The notes: generated from the letters alone by a model not told the origin. Shown: positions 1-10,305, counted from the first letter of the stretch. The stretch: 64,000 nucleotides of DNA from Maricaulis maris MCS10 (GCF_000014745.1 NC_008347.1:1497501-1561500); one strand, 5' to 3'. Numbers and translations are program-made.

Positions 1-1
1 C

Positions 2-658
2 TTCGTGCTGTCGATCATCGCCATCATCTACACCTCCCTGGTGGCTTTCCGGCAGACCGATATCAAGAAGCTGATCGCCTACTCCTCGGTCGCCCATATG
101 GGCTTCGTGACCATGGGCCTGTTCGCGATGAATGAGACCGGTGTGCAGGGCGCGATCTTCCAGATGATCTCGCACGGCGTGATCTCCGGTGCGCTCTTCC
201 TGTGTGTCGGCGTCATCTATGACCGCATGCACACCCGCGAGATCGCCTTCTATGGCGGGCTGGTTCACAGGATGCCGGTTTTCGCGGCGATCTTCGGCCT
301 GTTTGCCATGGCCAATGTCGGACTGCCGGGCACCTCCGGCTTTGTCGGTGAGATCATGACCATGGTCGGCGCCTTCCAGGTCAGCTGGTGGATTGCCACC
401 GGCGCCGCGGTCGGTGTGATCCTGTCGGCCATGTACATGCTGACCGTCTATCGCGATGTCGTGTTCGGCGAGATCACCAATCCCAAGCTCGAGACCATTA
501 CCGATCTCAACCGGATGGAGTGGCTGATCTTCATCCCCTTGATCATCGGTACGCTGCTGCTCGGCGTGTTCTCGACCCTGATCACGGATGTCACCGCAAC
601 CGCGGTTGATCATCTGCTTTCCAATTATGATGCGGCGCTTGCCGCATCGGCCCAGTAG
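2..658 (+). CDS. nuoM: NADH-quinone oxidoreductase subunit M, C-terminal part (5' end outside window)
   Basis: This is the C-terminal part (about 218 residues) of the NuoM membrane subunit of respiratory complex I, an antiporter-like subunit that helps pump protons across the inner membrane. The reading frame is open at the left edge, so the start lies upstream. The conserved stretch [17 protein letters not shown] near the left edge holds the lysine typical of the Mrp-antiporter fold, and several hydrophobic helices follow. It ends 12 bases before nuoN, which fits the usual nuoL-nuoM-nuoN end of the nuo operon. Confidence 0.95.
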   Translation, partial: FVLSIIAIIYTSLVAFRQTDIKKLIAYSSVAHMGFVTMGLFAMNETGVQGAIFQMISHGVISGALFLCVGVIYDRMHTREIAFYGGLVHRMPVFAAIFGLFAMANVGLPGTSGFVGEIMTMVGAFQVSWWIATGAAVGVILSAMYMLTVYRDVVFGEITNPKLETITDLNRMEWLIFIPLIIGTLLLGVFSTLITDVTATAVDHLLSNYDAALAASAQ

Positions 659-670
659 GAGAAGCCAGCC

Positions 671-2113
671 ATGACGGCGGACATGCTTTCCCACGACCTG
701 TCGCTTCTCATTCCCGAGCTGGTGCTGGCCGGCGGCGCCATGGCGCTGCTGATGCTGGGCGTCTTCCTCAAGGGCGACGGGACCGAGAAACTGGTCCAGT
801 GGCTGACCGTTGGCCTGCTGGCCGCGGCGGCACTGGCGGCGCTCTTCCTGGTGAGCGGTGAGGGCATGGCCTTCAATGACAGCTTCGTCTTTGACAGCCT
901 GGCGCGTTTCTCCAAGACCGCCATCGGCCTTGTCGCGGCGATCGCCATGCTGCTGGCCATGCCGTATCTGCAGGCCGAGAAGCTGGGCAAGATCGAGTAT
1001 CCGGTCCTGGTCGTGCTGGCTGTGACCGGCATGATGATGATGGTGTCGGCCAATGACCTGATTGCCATGTATATGGGCATCGAGCTGCAATCGCTGGCGC
1101 TGTACGTGCTCGCCGCCTTCAATCGCGACAGCCTGCGGGCGTCCGAGGCGGGGCTGAAATATTTCGTGCTCGGCGCGCTGTCCTCCGGCCTGCTGCTCTA
1201 TGGTGCCTCGCTGGTCTATGGTTTCGCCGGCTCGACCGGTTTTGGCGACATCGCCCTGGCCGTCGAAAGCGGCAGCAATATCGGCCTCACCGTCGGCCTC
1301 GTCTTCGTGATCTGTGGTCTGGCCTTCAAGGTCTCGGCCGCGCCCTTCCACATGTGGACCCCGGACGTCTATGAAGGCGCGCCGACACCGGTCACCGCCT
1401 TCTTCGCAACGGCGCCGAAATTTGCCGCCATCGTGCTTTTGGCCCGCGTGCTCATGGAACCCTTCGGGGCTGTGGTCGACCAGTGGCGGGACGTGATCTG
1501 GATGATCGCGGTCCTGTCTATGGCTGTCGGTGCCTTCGGCGCCCTGACCCAGCAGAACATCAAGCGTCTGATGGCTTACTCGTCGATCAGCAATATGGGC
1601 TATGCCCTGGTTGCCGTAGCAGCGGCCAGCCAGACCGGCCTGTGGGCGCTGCTGGTCTTCATGGTGCTCTACATGGTCGGGGCCATCGGGTCCTTTGCCA
1701 CCATCCTGTCGATGCGGACACGTGAGGGCATGGTCGAGCAGATTTCCGATCTCGCCGGTCTCGCCCAGCGCAATCCCGGCCTCGGCTGGTCGATGACCGC
1801 CCTGATGTTCTCGATCGGTGGCCTGCCTTTCATGGTCGGCTTTTTCGGCAAATTCTTCGTGATCTATGCCGCCGTGCAGGCCGATCTGATGATCCTCGCG
1901 GTCCTCGCCGTCCTGTTCTCTGTCGTGGGTGCGGCCTATTATCTGCGCATCGTGAAAGTGATCTGGTTCGACAGCTCGGAGATCGAGTTCGTACCGTCTG
2001 CGGTTTCGACTTACTGGATTGCCCGGATTGCCGGCCTGGCGACGGTGTTGCTGTTGCCCGTGCTCGGCTGGCTGGTCTTCCGCGCCTATTCGGTCGGGCT
2101 GGCGCTGCTCTAG
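671..2113 (+). CDS. nuoN: NADH-quinone oxidoreductase subunit N
   Basis: NuoN is the last antiporter-like membrane subunit of complex I. The 480-residue product is the normal family length and is hydrophobic throughout, with repeated transmembrane helices. The motif QQNIKRLMAYSSISNMGY, starting near residue 294, matches the conserved lysine-containing helix of NuoL/M/N proteins. The ATG start follows a GGAGAAG ribosome-binding site at the end of nuoM. It probably is co-transcribed with nuoM; birA follows with almost no gap. Confidence 0.97.
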   Translation: MTADMLSHDLSLLIPELVLAGGAMALLMLGVFLKGDGTEKLVQWLTVGLLAAAALAALFLVSGEGMAFNDSFVFDSLARFSKTAIGLVAAIAMLLAMPYLQAEKLGKIEYPVLVVLAVTGMMMMVSANDLIAMYMGIELQSLALYVLAAFNRDSLRASEAGLKYFVLGALSSGLLLYGASLVYGFAGSTGFGDIALAVESGSNIGLTVGLVFVICGLAFKVSAAPFHMWTPDVYEGAPTPVTAFFATAPKFAAIVLLARVLMEPFGAVVDQWRDVIWMIAVLSMAVGAFGALTQQNIKRLMAYSSISNMGYALVAVAAASQTGLWALLVFMVLYMVGAIGSFATILSMRTREGMVEQISDLAGLAQRNPGLGWSMTALMFSIGGLPFMVGFFGKFFVIYAAVQADLMILAVLAVLFSVVGAAYYLRIVKVIWFDSSEIEFVPSAVSTYWIARIAGLATVLLLPVLGWLVFRAYSVGLALL

Positions 2114-2123
2114 CGCCATAGCC

Positions 2124-2873
2124 TTGGCACAGACCCAGCCCCAGCCTCGTATCGAGTGGATCGAGGAAACAAGCTCGACCAATGCCGATATCCGGGAGCG
2201 GGCCCTGGCCGGTGAGCGTGGCCCGTTATGGCTGGCCGCTCGCCGCCAGACCGCGGGCCGTGGCCGGCGCGGGCGGGTCTGGAGCGGGCTGACCGGTAAT
2301 CTTTTCACGACCGGCCTGTACACGCTGCAATCTGATCCCGGCCGGGCGGCCGAGTTGTCCTTCGCCGCTGCCCTGGCCGTTGCGGCGGTCTGCGACAGCG
2401 CCACGCGGGACCCGTCGGTGACGCGCCTGAAATGGCCCAATGACGCGCTCGTGCATGGCCGCAAGGTGGCGGGCATCCTGCTCGAGAGCGGTCCGGCGCC
2501 CGAGGGCGGTCTGTGGCTGGCGGTCGGCATCGGCATCAATCTGGCTGCTGCACCTGACGATGTTGAGCGTCCGGCGACGTCGCTGGACCGGCATGGCGCA
2601 ACCCTGTCGCCCGACGCCGCACTCGAGACCCTGGTGAACGCCTTCGAGCGTGAGCGTCAGGCCTGGCAATTGGGCGGCTTCGGTCCGATCCGCGATCGCT
2701 GGCTGACCCGGGCCCACGGGCTTGGCCAGCCCTGCGAAGCACGGCTCGAGGGCGAGACAGTCAAGGGCGTCTTTGCGGACCTCGGGCCCGATGGCGCGCT
2801 GCGACTGGACTTGGTTGGCGGCGGTCGCCGGTATATCTCCGCAGGAGACGTGTTTTTCCCGGATGCGGGATGA
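2124..2873 (+). CDS. birA: Biotin--[acetyl-CoA-carboxylase] ligase
   Basis: This enzyme activates biotin with ATP and attaches it to the biotin carboxyl carrier protein of acetyl-CoA carboxylase and related enzymes. The ligase signature GRGRRGR and the KWPND motif are both visible, followed by a short SH3-like C-terminal domain. At about 249 residues it lacks the N-terminal helix-turn-helix of E. coli BirA, so it should be a ligase only and not a repressor. No ATG or GTG lies between the nuoN stop and the first conserved residues. The TTG at 2124 is the most sensible start, though translation from inside nuoN cannot be excluded. Confidence 0.88.
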   Translation: MAQTQPQPRIEWIEETSSTNADIRERALAGERGPLWLAARRQTAGRGRRGRVWSGLTGNLFTTGLYTLQSDPGRAAELSFAAALAVAAVCDSATRDPSVTRLKWPNDALVHGRKVAGILLESGPAPEGGLWLAVGIGINLAAAPDDVERPATSLDRHGATLSPDAALETLVNAFERERQAWQLGGFGPIRDRWLTRAHGLGQPCEARLEGETVKGVFADLGPDGALRLDLVGGGRRYISAGDVFFPDAG

Positions 2874-2883
2874 AAGGAAACCC

Positions 2884-3663
2884 ATGCTGCTCGCGATCGA
2901 TTGCGGCAACACCAATACACTGTTTGCCATTCATGACGGCAATGACTGGGTCGCCCAATGGCGTTCGGGAACCGATTCGACCCGGACCGCTGACGAACAT
3001 GCGGTCTGGCTGTCCCAGCTCATGGGCTTGCAAGGGCGCAGCTTTGCCGACATCACCGCCTGCGTGATCTCGACGGTGGTGCCGCAGGCCCTGTTCAACC
3101 TGCGAAACCTGTCGCGTCGCTATTTCAAGGCCGAGCCGGTGATCGTCGGTGAGCCGGGCGTCCGCATGGACATCGAGGTCCGCCTGGACCGTCCGCAGGA
3201 TGCCGGTGCTGACCGCCTGGTGAACGCACTCGGCGCCCGCGCGGTCTATGACGGCGCCCTGATCATCATCGACAGCGGCACGGCGACGACGTTCGATGTG
3301 ATCGCGGCAGATGGCGCCTTTGAAGGCGGGATCATTGCCCCGGGCATCAACCTGTCCATGCAGGCCCTGCATGGCGCCGCGGCCAAGCTGCCGCGTGTCG
3401 CCATTGCCAAACCGGCGCGTGTGATGGGCAAGGATACGGTGTCGGCCATGCAGTCCGGCGTGTTCTGGGGCTATATCGACCTGATTGACGGGCTGGTCCA
3501 GCGGCTCAAGAGCGAGTACGCCCAACCCATGACCGTGGTTGCGACCGGCGGGGTCGTCTCGCTGTTTGACGGCGCCTCGAAGGCGATCGACCACTATGAC
3601 GCGGATCTGACCATTCGCGGTCTTCTTGAAGTCTGGAAACTCAATGGCGGTGCCGATACGTGA
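2884..3663 (+). CDS. coaX: Type III pantothenate kinase
   Basis: CoaX catalyses the first step of coenzyme A synthesis, phosphorylation of pantothenate. The 259-residue protein starts with the phosphate-binding motif [11 protein letters not shown] (residues 2-12), carries GADRLVNAL (residues 108-116, with the catalytic Asp110) and the second phosphate motif DSGTATTFD (130-138). The ATG at 2884 is preceded by an AAAGGA ribosome-binding site. Its stop codon overlaps the GTG start of the RNase J gene, so the two are translationally coupled. The birA-coaX-rnj order is common in alphaproteobacteria. Confidence 0.95.
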   Translation: MLLAIDCGNTNTLFAIHDGNDWVAQWRSGTDSTRTADEHAVWLSQLMGLQGRSFADITACVISTVVPQALFNLRNLSRRYFKAEPVIVGEPGVRMDIEVRLDRPQDAGADRLVNALGARAVYDGALIIIDSGTATTFDVIAADGAFEGGIIAPGINLSMQALHGAAAKLPRVAIAKPARVMGKDTVSAMQSGVFWGYIDLIDGLVQRLKSEYAQPMTVVATGGVVSLFDGASKAIDHYDADLTIRGLLEVWKLNGGADT

Positions 3664-5330
3664 CCGATAGCCTCTACTTCCTGCCGCTTGGCGGATCCGA
3701 TGAAATCGGCATGAATCTCAATCTCTACGGCTACGGGCCGGAGGGAAAACAAAAATGGATCATCGTCGATTGCGGGGTCACTTTCGGCGATCTGACGACG
3801 CCGGGTGTCGACCTGATCATGCCTGATCCGCGCTTCATCGAAGAGCGGCGCGACGACCTGATCGGCATGGTGCTGACCCATGCGCACGAGGATCACATGG
3901 GCGCTGTTGCCCATTTGTGGCGCCGCCTGCGCTGTCCGATCTGGGCGACCCCCTTCACCGCCTGGCTGGTCCGTGACCGGCTGCGTGAGTACGGGCTTCT
4001 CGACGAGGTCGAGCTGCACGAGATGGCGCTGGATTGCCGCTTTGATCTGGGACCCTTCAACCTGCAATTGGTGACGCTGACCCACTCCATTCCCGAACCC
4101 AATGGCATCGCCATCCGCACGCCGGCCGGAATGGTGCTGCACACCGGCGACTGGAAGATCGACCCGGCGCCGATGATTGGCGAGGCGACTGATATCGACG
4201 CGCTGACCGCAATCGGCAATGAAGGCGTGCTGGCCATGGTCTGCGACAGCACGAATGTGTTCTCGCCGGGCGAGAGCGGTTCGGAAGGCGATGTCCGGGA
4301 AGAGCTGATCAAGGTCGTCGGCGAGTGCAAGACCGGCAAGGTGGCGATCGCGTCGTTCGCCTCCAATGTCGCGCGACTGCAATCCTCCATCGAGGCCGCC
4401 GAGGCCAATGGCCGCCGCGTCTGTCTGGTGGGCCGCTCGATGCACCGCATGACGGCTGCCGCCAAGGCTGTCGGCATGTTGAAGCATGTGAAGGATTTCG
4501 TCAGCGAAGAAGAGGCGTCGTCCTTCCCGGCCTCCAAGATTCTCTACCTGTGCACCGGATCACAAGGTGAGCCGCGCGCCGCCCTGTCACGCATCGCGGC
4601 GGGCAATCACCGCAATGTCTCGCTGAGCAGGGACGACACCGTCATTTTCTCGAGCCGTGTCATTCCGGGCAATGAGCTGGGAATTTTCGAGCTGCAGAAC
4701 CAGCTGGCCGAGCGTGGTGTTCATATCATCACCGAGAAGACCCGGCCGATCCATGTCTCCGGCCATCCCTGCCGCGACGAGCTGGCGCAGATGTATGCCT
4801 GGGCCAAGCCGAGTGTGGCCATCCCCGTGCACGGCGAGCGCCGTCACCTGCTCGAGCATGCCGATTTTGCCCGTGAGCTGCAGGTGCCGCATTCGGTCTC
4901 CGTGCGCAATGGCGACATGGTGCAGATACGCTCCGACGGCACCGCCTCGATTGTCGACGAGGCGCCGGCCAGCCGGCTGCATGTTGATGGCAATTTCATC
5001 GTCGATGCCGACGCCGCCTCGATGCGCGAGCGCCGCAAGCTGGCCCATGCCGGTCAGGTGACCCTGTCGATGGCGGTCAGCGAGAAGGGCGAGATTGTCT
5101 CGGGCCCGGAAGTGCGCCTGCAGGGTGTGCCGGAAGACGACAACATGTCCCTCGATGATTTCGCCGACGCCATGGCCGACGAGGCCGAACGTGCCTTCGA
5201 CCGCCTGTCCAAGCGCGACCGCCGCGATGTCGAGCGGGCCGAGGAAGAAGTCCGCCGCGCGGTCCGCCGCGAGGCCAACCGCATCTGGGGCAAGAAGCCC
5301 TGGGTCGAGATCATGATGCTGGAAGTCTGA
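3660..5330 (+). CDS. rnj: Ribonuclease J (beta-CASP metallo-hydrolase)
   Basis: RNase J is a zinc-dependent endo- and 5'-3' exoribonuclease that matures rRNA and degrades mRNA. The metallo-beta-lactamase signature HAHEDH lies at residues 74-79, followed by HSIPEPNG and HTGDWKID motifs. The beta-CASP part carries an STGSQGEP-like motif (LCTGSQGEP) and a late [11 protein letters not shown] motif; 556 residues is the normal length. It begins with GTG in a GTGA overlap with coaX. Alphaproteobacteria typically carry RNase J in addition to RNase E. Confidence 0.93.
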   Translation: MTDSLYFLPLGGSDEIGMNLNLYGYGPEGKQKWIIVDCGVTFGDLTTPGVDLIMPDPRFIEERRDDLIGMVLTHAHEDHMGAVAHLWRRLRCPIWATPFTAWLVRDRLREYGLLDEVELHEMALDCRFDLGPFNLQLVTLTHSIPEPNGIAIRTPAGMVLHTGDWKIDPAPMIGEATDIDALTAIGNEGVLAMVCDSTNVFSPGESGSEGDVREELIKVVGECKTGKVAIASFASNVARLQSSIEAAEANGRRVCLVGRSMHRMTAAAKAVGMLKHVKDFVSEEEASSFPASKILYLCTGSQGEPRAALSRIAAGNHRNVSLSRDDTVIFSSRVIPGNELGIFELQNQLAERGVHIITEKTRPIHVSGHPCRDELAQMYAWAKPSVAIPVHGERRHLLEHADFARELQVPHSVSVRNGDMVQIRSDGTASIVDEAPASRLHVDGNFIVDADAASMRERRKLAHAGQVTLSMAVSEKGEIVSGPEVRLQGVPEDDNMSLDDFADAMADEAERAFDRLSKRDRRDVERAEEEVRRAVRREANRIWGKKPWVEIMMLEV

Positions 5331-5347
5331 AACCGGGAGATAACCCC

Positions 5348-5767
5348 ATGAAGATCGGACGTTTGAACCATGTCGGCGTGGCCGTTCCCGATATCGAGGC
5401 GGCCAAAAAGACCTATGCCGCGCTCTATGGCGCGACCCAAGCGACCGAGACCAAGGATTTCCCTCATCTGGGTGTACGGGTCGCCTTTGTCCATCTCGAC
5501 AATTCCGAGATCGAATTGATCGAGCCGTGCGGTGAGGCCAGCCCGATCCACAAATTCCTCGAGCGCAATCCCAAGGGCGGCCAGCACCATATCTGTTTTG
5601 AAGTGCCCGACATCATCGCTGCACGCGACGCCATGCGCGAGCGTGGCGCGACAGTGCTGGGTACGGGCGAACCCTATATCGGCGCCCATTGCGTGCCGGT
5701 GATCTTCGTTCACCCCAAGGACAGCCATGGCCAGCTGATCGAATTGATGCAGGAGCCAGCCCGATGA
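5348..5767 (+). CDS. mce: Methylmalonyl-CoA epimerase
   Basis: This VOC-superfamily metalloenzyme interconverts the R and S forms of methylmalonyl-CoA in propionyl-CoA catabolism. The 139-residue sequence shows the opening NHVGVAVPDIEAA (metal His8), the central IELIEP strand with a metal-ligand Glu, and the second-half KGGQHHICFEV motif. An ATG after GGGAGATAACCCC fits a good ribosome-binding site, 17 bases after rnj. It overlaps the next gene by four bases (ATGA). Confidence 0.92.
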   Translation: MKIGRLNHVGVAVPDIEAAKKTYAALYGATQATETKDFPHLGVRVAFVHLDNSEIELIEPCGEASPIHKFLERNPKGGQHHICFEVPDIIAARDAMRERGATVLGTGEPYIGAHCVPVIFVHPKDSHGQLIELMQEPAR

Positions 5768-6105
5768 CCCGCTTCCTGCCGTACCTGCCAGTCGCCCTGG
5801 CTGCCATATTCTGGCTGAAGGGCTTTTTCGTCCGGGATGGCGGTGTCGGAATCGTCAACGGGCTGGTCGTCTTCCTGATCGTCTGGTGGCTGTTCTTCTT
5901 CACCATGCTGCCGATCGGCGTGCGTTCGCAGGAGGAGGCCGGCGATGTGGTGGCCGGTTCCGAGCCCGGCGCACCACAAGCGCCCAATCTGAAGCGCAAG
6001 ATGTGGTGGACCACCATCGCCACCTCGATTGTCTGGATCGCCTATTTCCTGATCACCGAGAGCGGTGTGATGGAGCAATTCATGCCGCAAAGCCTGTTCA
6101 GCTAG
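5764..6105 (+). CDS. DUF1467 family small membrane protein
   Basis: This 113-residue protein of unknown function has two predicted membrane segments at the start (about residues 4-19 and 27-46) and one near the end (about 83-101), with a short soluble loop between. The layout and the position directly after methylmalonyl-CoA epimerase match the DUF1467 family, which sits in this place in many alphaproteobacteria. The ATG at 5764 overlaps the mce stop codon. No catalytic motif is visible and I do not assign a function. Confidence 0.8.
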   Translation: MTRFLPYLPVALAAIFWLKGFFVRDGGVGIVNGLVVFLIVWWLFFFTMLPIGVRSQEEAGDVVAGSEPGAPQAPNLKRKMWWTTIATSIVWIAYFLITESGVMEQFMPQSLFS

Positions 6106-6112
6106 GCAGCGG

Positions 6113-6580
6113 TCAATCGCGCTCCACACGCGCCGCGAAACAGCCATGGGCGGCGTTGTGCACGTCCACATGGGCGACGTCCTTGCGGGCGAGGGCGGCC
6201 TCGATATTGGACGTCGGGTCACCGCTCAGGGCGAGATCGGCTCCGACCAGCATGCCTTCCGCATCAAACAGGCGCAGCGCCAGCGGCCGTCCTTTCATCA
6301 CCGGCGGGATGTCATCGTGAAAGCGGGCGGTTTCGACGGCCGTCTCGCGCACAAAGATCGCATAACTGCTGCGATAGGGCGTGTCGGCCGCGTGGCTGAC
6401 ATGATTGAGCAGGAGCAGTGTCTCGCCCGGCTCGGCGTCTTCCAGCGTGATGCGGCAGGGATAGCCGGGCTTGGCGGTCGCGGTGTGGCGAATGATGCCG
6501 TGCTCGGCCAGTTCTGTGTCGCTCATGCCGAAATAGGGTGTGAAGGCGTCCGGCGCGAGCCCGCTGATGGTGAAGGCCAT
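6113..6580 (-). CDS. DUF1203 family protein
   Basis: The 155-residue product matches my memory of the DUF1203 family: a start MAFTISGL, then RHTATAKPGYPCRITL, LLLLNHVSHAADTPYRSSYAIFVRE and the end NAAHGCFAARVERD. The conserved cysteine and the repeated aromatic and charged positions are typical, but the biochemical role is unknown. The ATG at 6580 has an AGGAGA ribosome-binding site. The gene converges with the DUF1467 gene, leaving only seven bases between the stop codons. Confidence 0.75.
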   Translation of the reverse strand: MAFTISGLAPDAFTPYFGMSDTELAEHGIIRHTATAKPGYPCRITLEDAEPGETLLLLNHVSHAADTPYRSSYAIFVRETAVETARFHDDIPPVMKGRPLALRLFDAEGMLVGADLALSGDPTSNIEAALARKDVAHVDVHNAAHGCFAARVERD

Positions 6581-6706
6581 GGGTGTCTCCTCGAGATTGC
6601 AGGCTGCACCCTGGCGCGCCTGAATCGAGGCCGCCACCCGATCCTTGCTGTCGCCTGCGGCATGCGCCTTTGTCTTCGCGCGCCAGGGCGCCGAAGTGTG
6701 GGAGGG

Positions 6707-6779
6707 AACGGGATGTCGGCGGACACCGGGGTGTCCTGTTGGTAGTCTGCGGTGTCCGTGATGTCCTCGACATCCCGTT
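6707..6779. repeat. Nested inverted repeat
   Basis: The outer arms AACGGGATGTC (6707-6717) and GACATCCCGTT (6769-6779) are perfect 11-base reverse complements. Inside, 6721-6736 is a perfect 16-base palindrome (GGACACCGGGGTGTCC), and its half GGTGTCC recurs at 6751-6757. The array lies about 130 bases upstream of the DUF1203 gene. Confidence 0.75.
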
Positions 6780-7028
6780 CTCGGAGATTTCCCGGACGCT
6801 CTCGCCCCCGATTCCAATGCGGCAGGTAGATGGGGTCGGTCGTTTAGTGCCCCGCGACCTGGTCGCACGCCCTGCCGGAGCTTTGGAATGTCACATCCAA
6901 CGCGCGGACAGGCTCCGCTCGCTTCCGGGCACAAGTGACTGAGCTCGTGCCTCCCGTCCCGAAAACCGAGGGCATTATGTGCTGGCGGTCTAGGGGGGAG
7001 GATAAGTTTTCTTCAAACACCCGCTCCA

Positions 7029-7142
7029 CACACCGTCATCCCGGCGAAGGCCGGGACCCAGCCTGCGACGCAAGCTATTGCCAAGCCTGGCGAAATCGAG
7101 TGTGCGAGACTGGGTCCTGACTTTCGCCAGGATGACGGTGTG
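7029..7142. repeat. Dispersed palindromic repeat, GTCATCC family
   Basis: A 114-base element bounded by perfect 13-base terminal inverted repeats, CACACCGTCATCC and GGATGACGGTGTG. The interior holds 'GGCGAAGGCCGGGACCCA' facing 'TGGGTCCTGACTTTCGCC', which can fold on itself. It is related in ends and inner motif to the elements at 7178, 48286 and 54208. Confidence 0.75.
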
Positions 7143-7177
7143 TGGGGTGCACAGCGGGGATAAAGGCACAAAACCTT

Positions 7178-7308
7178 GTCATCCCGGACATATGCCCGGC
7201 CTCGAGCCGGGCGGCGATCCGGGACCCATTATCGCGAAAGCTGGCCGCACCGGGCGTATGGGTCCCGGGTCTTCGCCCTGATCAAGTCAGGGCTTCGTCC
7301 GGGATGAC
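7178..7308. repeat. Dispersed palindromic repeat, GTCATCC family, longer form
   Basis: A 131-base element bounded by perfect 12-base inverted repeats GTCATCCCGGAC and GTCCGGGATGAC. The inside again holds facing GGGACCCAT and ATGGGTCCC arms and GC-rich hairpins. It follows the 7029 element by only 35 bases. Confidence 0.75.
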
Positions 7309-7384
7309 AGGCGTGCATCGGCGTCGGACAGCCCTTTCAAACCAAACCCGTCGGTCCCGGATGGCGCTGTGCGCCTGCGGGGCA

Positions 7385-7474
7385 AATGATGAGGAGGGTG
7401 AGGGGTAAATCCCGGTGACCGCAGGAGAAATCCCCCTCATCCGGCCTCCGGCCACCTTCTCCCAGGGGAGAAGG
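7385..7474. repeat. GC-rich intergenic repeat with hairpin
   Basis: The stretch GATGAGGAGGGTGAGGGG faces CCCCCTCATCCGG, and it ends in the perfect palindrome CCTTCTCCCAGGGGAGAAGG (7455-7474). This looks like the REP-type intergenic repeats seen in many proteobacterial genomes. It could fold on the RNA upstream of proS. Confidence 0.55.
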
Positions 7475-7646
7475 AAAGCAGCGCGCAACGGGGATAGGCC
7501 CCCGCTTTCCGGCGCGGGAGATGCAAATCCGGACCTGGTCAGCCAGTCTGCCGCGCAGTCTCTGCACCCCGACATCGCTGCCGCCTTGTATTACGGCGCT
7601 CACCCGGTCTAATGGGCGTCACACTCTTACCCACCGGAATCGCCCC

Positions 7647-8981
7647 ATGCGCCTGTCCCGTTATTTCCTGCCCGTCCTCAAGGAAACCCCGTCCGATGCC
7701 GAGATTGTCTCGCACCAGCTGATGCTGCGTGCCGGCATGATCAAACAGGAGGCCGCCGGCATTTATGCCTGGTTGCCGCTGGGCCATCGGGTGCTTCGCA
7801 AGATCGAGCAGATCGTGCGCGAGGAACAGGACCGGGCCGGCGCGGTCGAACTGTTGATGCCGACCATCCAGTCCGCTGATCTGTGGCGCGAGAGCGGGCG
7901 CTATGATGATTATGGGGACGAGATGCTGCGCATCACCGACCGCCATGATCGCGACATGCTGTTCGGGCCGACCAATGAGGAGATGATCACCGACATCTTT
8001 CGGTCCTATTGCAAGTCCTACAAGGACGTCCCCAAGCTCCTCTATCATATCCAGTGGAAATTCCGCGATGAGCGCCGGCCCCGTTTCGGAGTCATGCGCG
8101 GACGCGAATTCCTGATGAAGGATGCCTATTCCTTCGATGTCGACGAGGCGGCGGCGCGGCGCTCCTACAACCGCATGTTCGTGGCCTATCTCAACACTTT
8201 CGCGCGGCTTGGGCTGAAGGCCGTGCCGATGCAGGCCGATACCGGTCCGATCGGCGGCGATCTCAGCCATGAATTCATCGTCTTGGCCGAGACCGGCGAG
8301 AGCGAGGTCTTCTGCCATGCCGATCTCGTCGAGATGGGCGCGCCGGGCCTCGATGTTGATTTCGACGGCGATCTGCAGCCGCTGGTCGACCAGCGTACGG
8401 CGCTCTATGCCGCGACCGAGGAAATGCACCAGCCCGAAGAATTCGCCGCCGTGCCGGCCGACCGCCAATTGTCGGCCCGCGGTATCGAGGTCGGTCATAT
8501 CTTCAATTTCGGCACCAAATATTCCGAGCCGATGAAGGCCACGGTCCAGCACCAGGACGGTCAGCCGCGCCCGGTCCATATGGGCTCCTACGGTGTTGGT
8601 GTGTCGCGTCTGCTGGGCGCGATCATCGAAGCACATCATGACGAGAAGGGCTGTATCTGGCCGGAAAGCGTCGCCCCCTTCGGAGCGGGCATCATCAATA
8701 TGCGTGTCGGCGATGAGGCCTGTGATGCGGCCTGTGAGACCGCTTACCAGGGATTGGTGAAGGCCGGTCTCGACCCGCTCTATGACGATACCGACAGCCG
8801 CGCCGGCGCCAAATTCGCCACCGCCGACCTGATCGGACTGCCCTACCAGCTTGTGGTCGGGCCGCGTGGTCTGAAAGAGGGCAAGATCGAACTGAAAGTC
8901 CGCCGCACGGGTGAGACCCACGAAATGTCGCCCGAGGATGCGGTCAGCCGGCTCGCCGAAGGGGCGTTCAGCGATGTCTGA
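7647..8981 (+). CDS. proS: Prolyl-tRNA synthetase, short alphaproteobacterial form
   Basis: This enzyme charges tRNA-Pro with proline. The 444-residue protein is the short bacterial form that lacks the editing insertion of the roughly 570-residue E. coli type. The class II motifs are visible: [25 protein letters not shown] as motif 2 and [16 protein letters not shown] as motif 3, followed by an anticodon-binding domain at the C terminus. The ATG at 7647 opens the conserved [13 protein letters not shown] start; upstream in-frame codons are repeat-derived and not conserved. The gene overlaps lolC by eight bases. Confidence 0.95.
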   Translation: MRLSRYFLPVLKETPSDAEIVSHQLMLRAGMIKQEAAGIYAWLPLGHRVLRKIEQIVREEQDRAGAVELLMPTIQSADLWRESGRYDDYGDEMLRITDRHDRDMLFGPTNEEMITDIFRSYCKSYKDVPKLLYHIQWKFRDERRPRFGVMRGREFLMKDAYSFDVDEAAARRSYNRMFVAYLNTFARLGLKAVPMQADTGPIGGDLSHEFIVLAETGESEVFCHADLVEMGAPGLDVDFDGDLQPLVDQRTALYAATEEMHQPEEFAAVPADRQLSARGIEVGHIFNFGTKYSEPMKATVQHQDGQPRPVHMGSYGVGVSRLLGAIIEAHHDEKGCIWPESVAPFGAGIINMRVGDEACDAACETAYQGLVKAGLDPLYDDTDSRAGAKFATADLIGLPYQLVVGPRGLKEGKIELKVRRTGETHEMSPEDAVSRLAEGAFSDV

Positions 8982-10305
8982 GGCGGCTGGCGGGACGGGT
9001 GTTGGTGAAGGCGGCGGCGCACGGCCGTTCAGCCCCTATGAATTCCTGCTCGCCTTTCGCTATCTGCGCTCGCGCCGCAAGCATGGCGGCGTTGCCCTGA
9101 TTGCCTGGATATCCTTTGGCGGGATTGCGCTGGCAGTGACCGGCCTGATCGCCGTCATGTCGATCATGAACGGGTTTCGTGCCGAGCTGTTCAGCCAACT
9201 TCTCGGCTTTCAGCCGCATGTCTATGTCGATACACGGGAAATGCCCGCTGATGATGTCGACCGCCTTCTGCTCGAAATCGAAGCAATGACGGGCGTGACC
9301 AGCGCTGATCCGGTCATATCCGGTCAGGTCATGGCGACCTCGGACCGCTATGAAACCTTCCTCCAGGTCCTTGCCGTACGGCCGCAGGATCTCGCCGAAA
9401 TGGATGTCATCCGCTCCGGCGAGGACCCTCGCAGCCGAACCGGGCTGACCCATGGCGACCTCTCGGAATTCGGAACGGGCCGCAATGGCGGCGATGTCAT
9501 CGTGCTGGGCACCGGCGTGGCCCGTCGTCTCGGCGTCAATGTCGGCGACCGGGTGACTTTCCTGTCGGCCCGCGCCGCGCCGTCGGCTTTCGGGGCCCGG
9601 CCTCAGCAAAAAGCCTATTATGTCGGTGCCATCCTGGCCGCCGGCGTCTCCACCATTGATGACAGCCTGGCCTATATGCCGCTGGAGCAGGGGCAGTTGT
9701 TCTTCGTGCGGGGTGATGATGTGGACCTGATCCAGGTGCGTCTCGACGACGCCGAGCAGGCGCCGCTCTATGTAGATCCCGTGCGCGCGATCGCCGGACC
9801 CAATGCCGCCGTCTACGACTATACAAGGCTCGATCCGGCCTTTTTCAACGCGCTGCAATTCGAGCGCACGGCGATGCGGCTGATCCTGTCGATCGTTGTG
9901 GCGATCGCCGCGATGAACATCATTTCCGGCCTGGTCATGCTGGTGAAGAACAAGTCCCGCGACATTGCCATCCTGCGGACCATGGGCGCGACCCAGGCCT
10001 CGATCATGCGGGTCTTCCTGATCGTCGGCGCCAGCATCGGCATGGCCGGAACCCTGGCCGGCCTCACCCTGGGCATCCTGTTCGTGATGAATATCGGCCC
10101 CATCCAGGACTTCATCACCTGGACGACCGGCGCCCAGGTCTGGGATCCAAGCGTCTATTATCTCTATCGCATTCCCGCCAAGATGGATTGGGGCGAGGTC
10201 GGTTTCATCTCGATCTTCGGCCTTGTGGTGTCGCTGCTTGTCACCCTGCCACCAGCCTGGCGAGCGGCCCGTCTCGATCCGGTGGAGGCGCTGCGCTATG
10301 AGTGA
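8974..10305 (+). CDS. lolC: Lipoprotein-releasing ABC transporter permease, LolC/LolE family
   Basis: This is the inner-membrane permease that extracts mature lipoproteins and hands them to LolA for transport to the outer membrane. The 443-residue protein has one N-terminal membrane helix after [21 protein letters not shown], a large periplasmic domain, and three helices in the C-terminal FtsX domain, ending with [18 protein letters not shown]. Only one permease gene is present, so the transporter is probably a homodimer (LolF-like) working with LolD. It overlaps proS at its start and lolD at its end by eight bases each. Confidence 0.92.
   Translation: MSEAAGGTGVGEGGGARPFSPYEFLLAFRYLRSRRKHGGVALIAWISFGGIALAVTGLIAVMSIMNGFRAELFSQLLGFQPHVYVDTREMPADDVDRLLLEIEAMTGVTSADPVISGQVMATSDRYETFLQVLAVRPQDLAEMDVIRSGEDPRSRTGLTHGDLSEFGTGRNGGDVIVLGTGVARRLGVNVGDRVTFLSARAAPSAFGARPQQKAYYVGAILAAGVSTIDDSLAYMPLEQGQLFFVRGDDVDLIQVRLDDAEQAPLYVDPVRAIAGPNAAVYDYTRLDPAFFNALQFERTAMRLILSIVVAIAAMNIISGLVMLVKNKSRDIAILRTMGATQASIMRVFLIVGASIGMAGTLAGLTLGILFVMNIGPIQDFITWTTGAQVWDPSVYYLYRIPAKMDWGEVGFISIFGLVVSLLVTLPPAWRAARLDPVEALRYE

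Larger units (their letters stand above)
6581..7646. other. Non-coding stretch rich in palindromic repeats
   Basis: About 1.07 kb between the divergently read DUF1203 gene and proS has no reading frame I can support. Short frames here lack family signatures and run across inverted repeats. The stretch contains a nested palindrome (6707-6779), two elements with terminal GTCATCC/GGATGAC inverted repeats (7029-7142 and 7178-7308) and a GC-rich repeat with a hairpin at 7455-7474. Promoters for both flanking genes must lie inside it, but I cannot place them with confidence. Confidence 0.7.

Noticed and set aside
2761-3594. Long minus-strand frames opposite coaX and other genes
   Set aside because: These are mirror frames caused by high GC codon bias; their products lack conserved motifs while the plus-strand frames match known enzymes.
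6583-7612. Several frames of 60-120 codons between DUF1203 and proS
   Set aside because: All run over inverted repeats and none shows a family motif or a ribosome-binding site.
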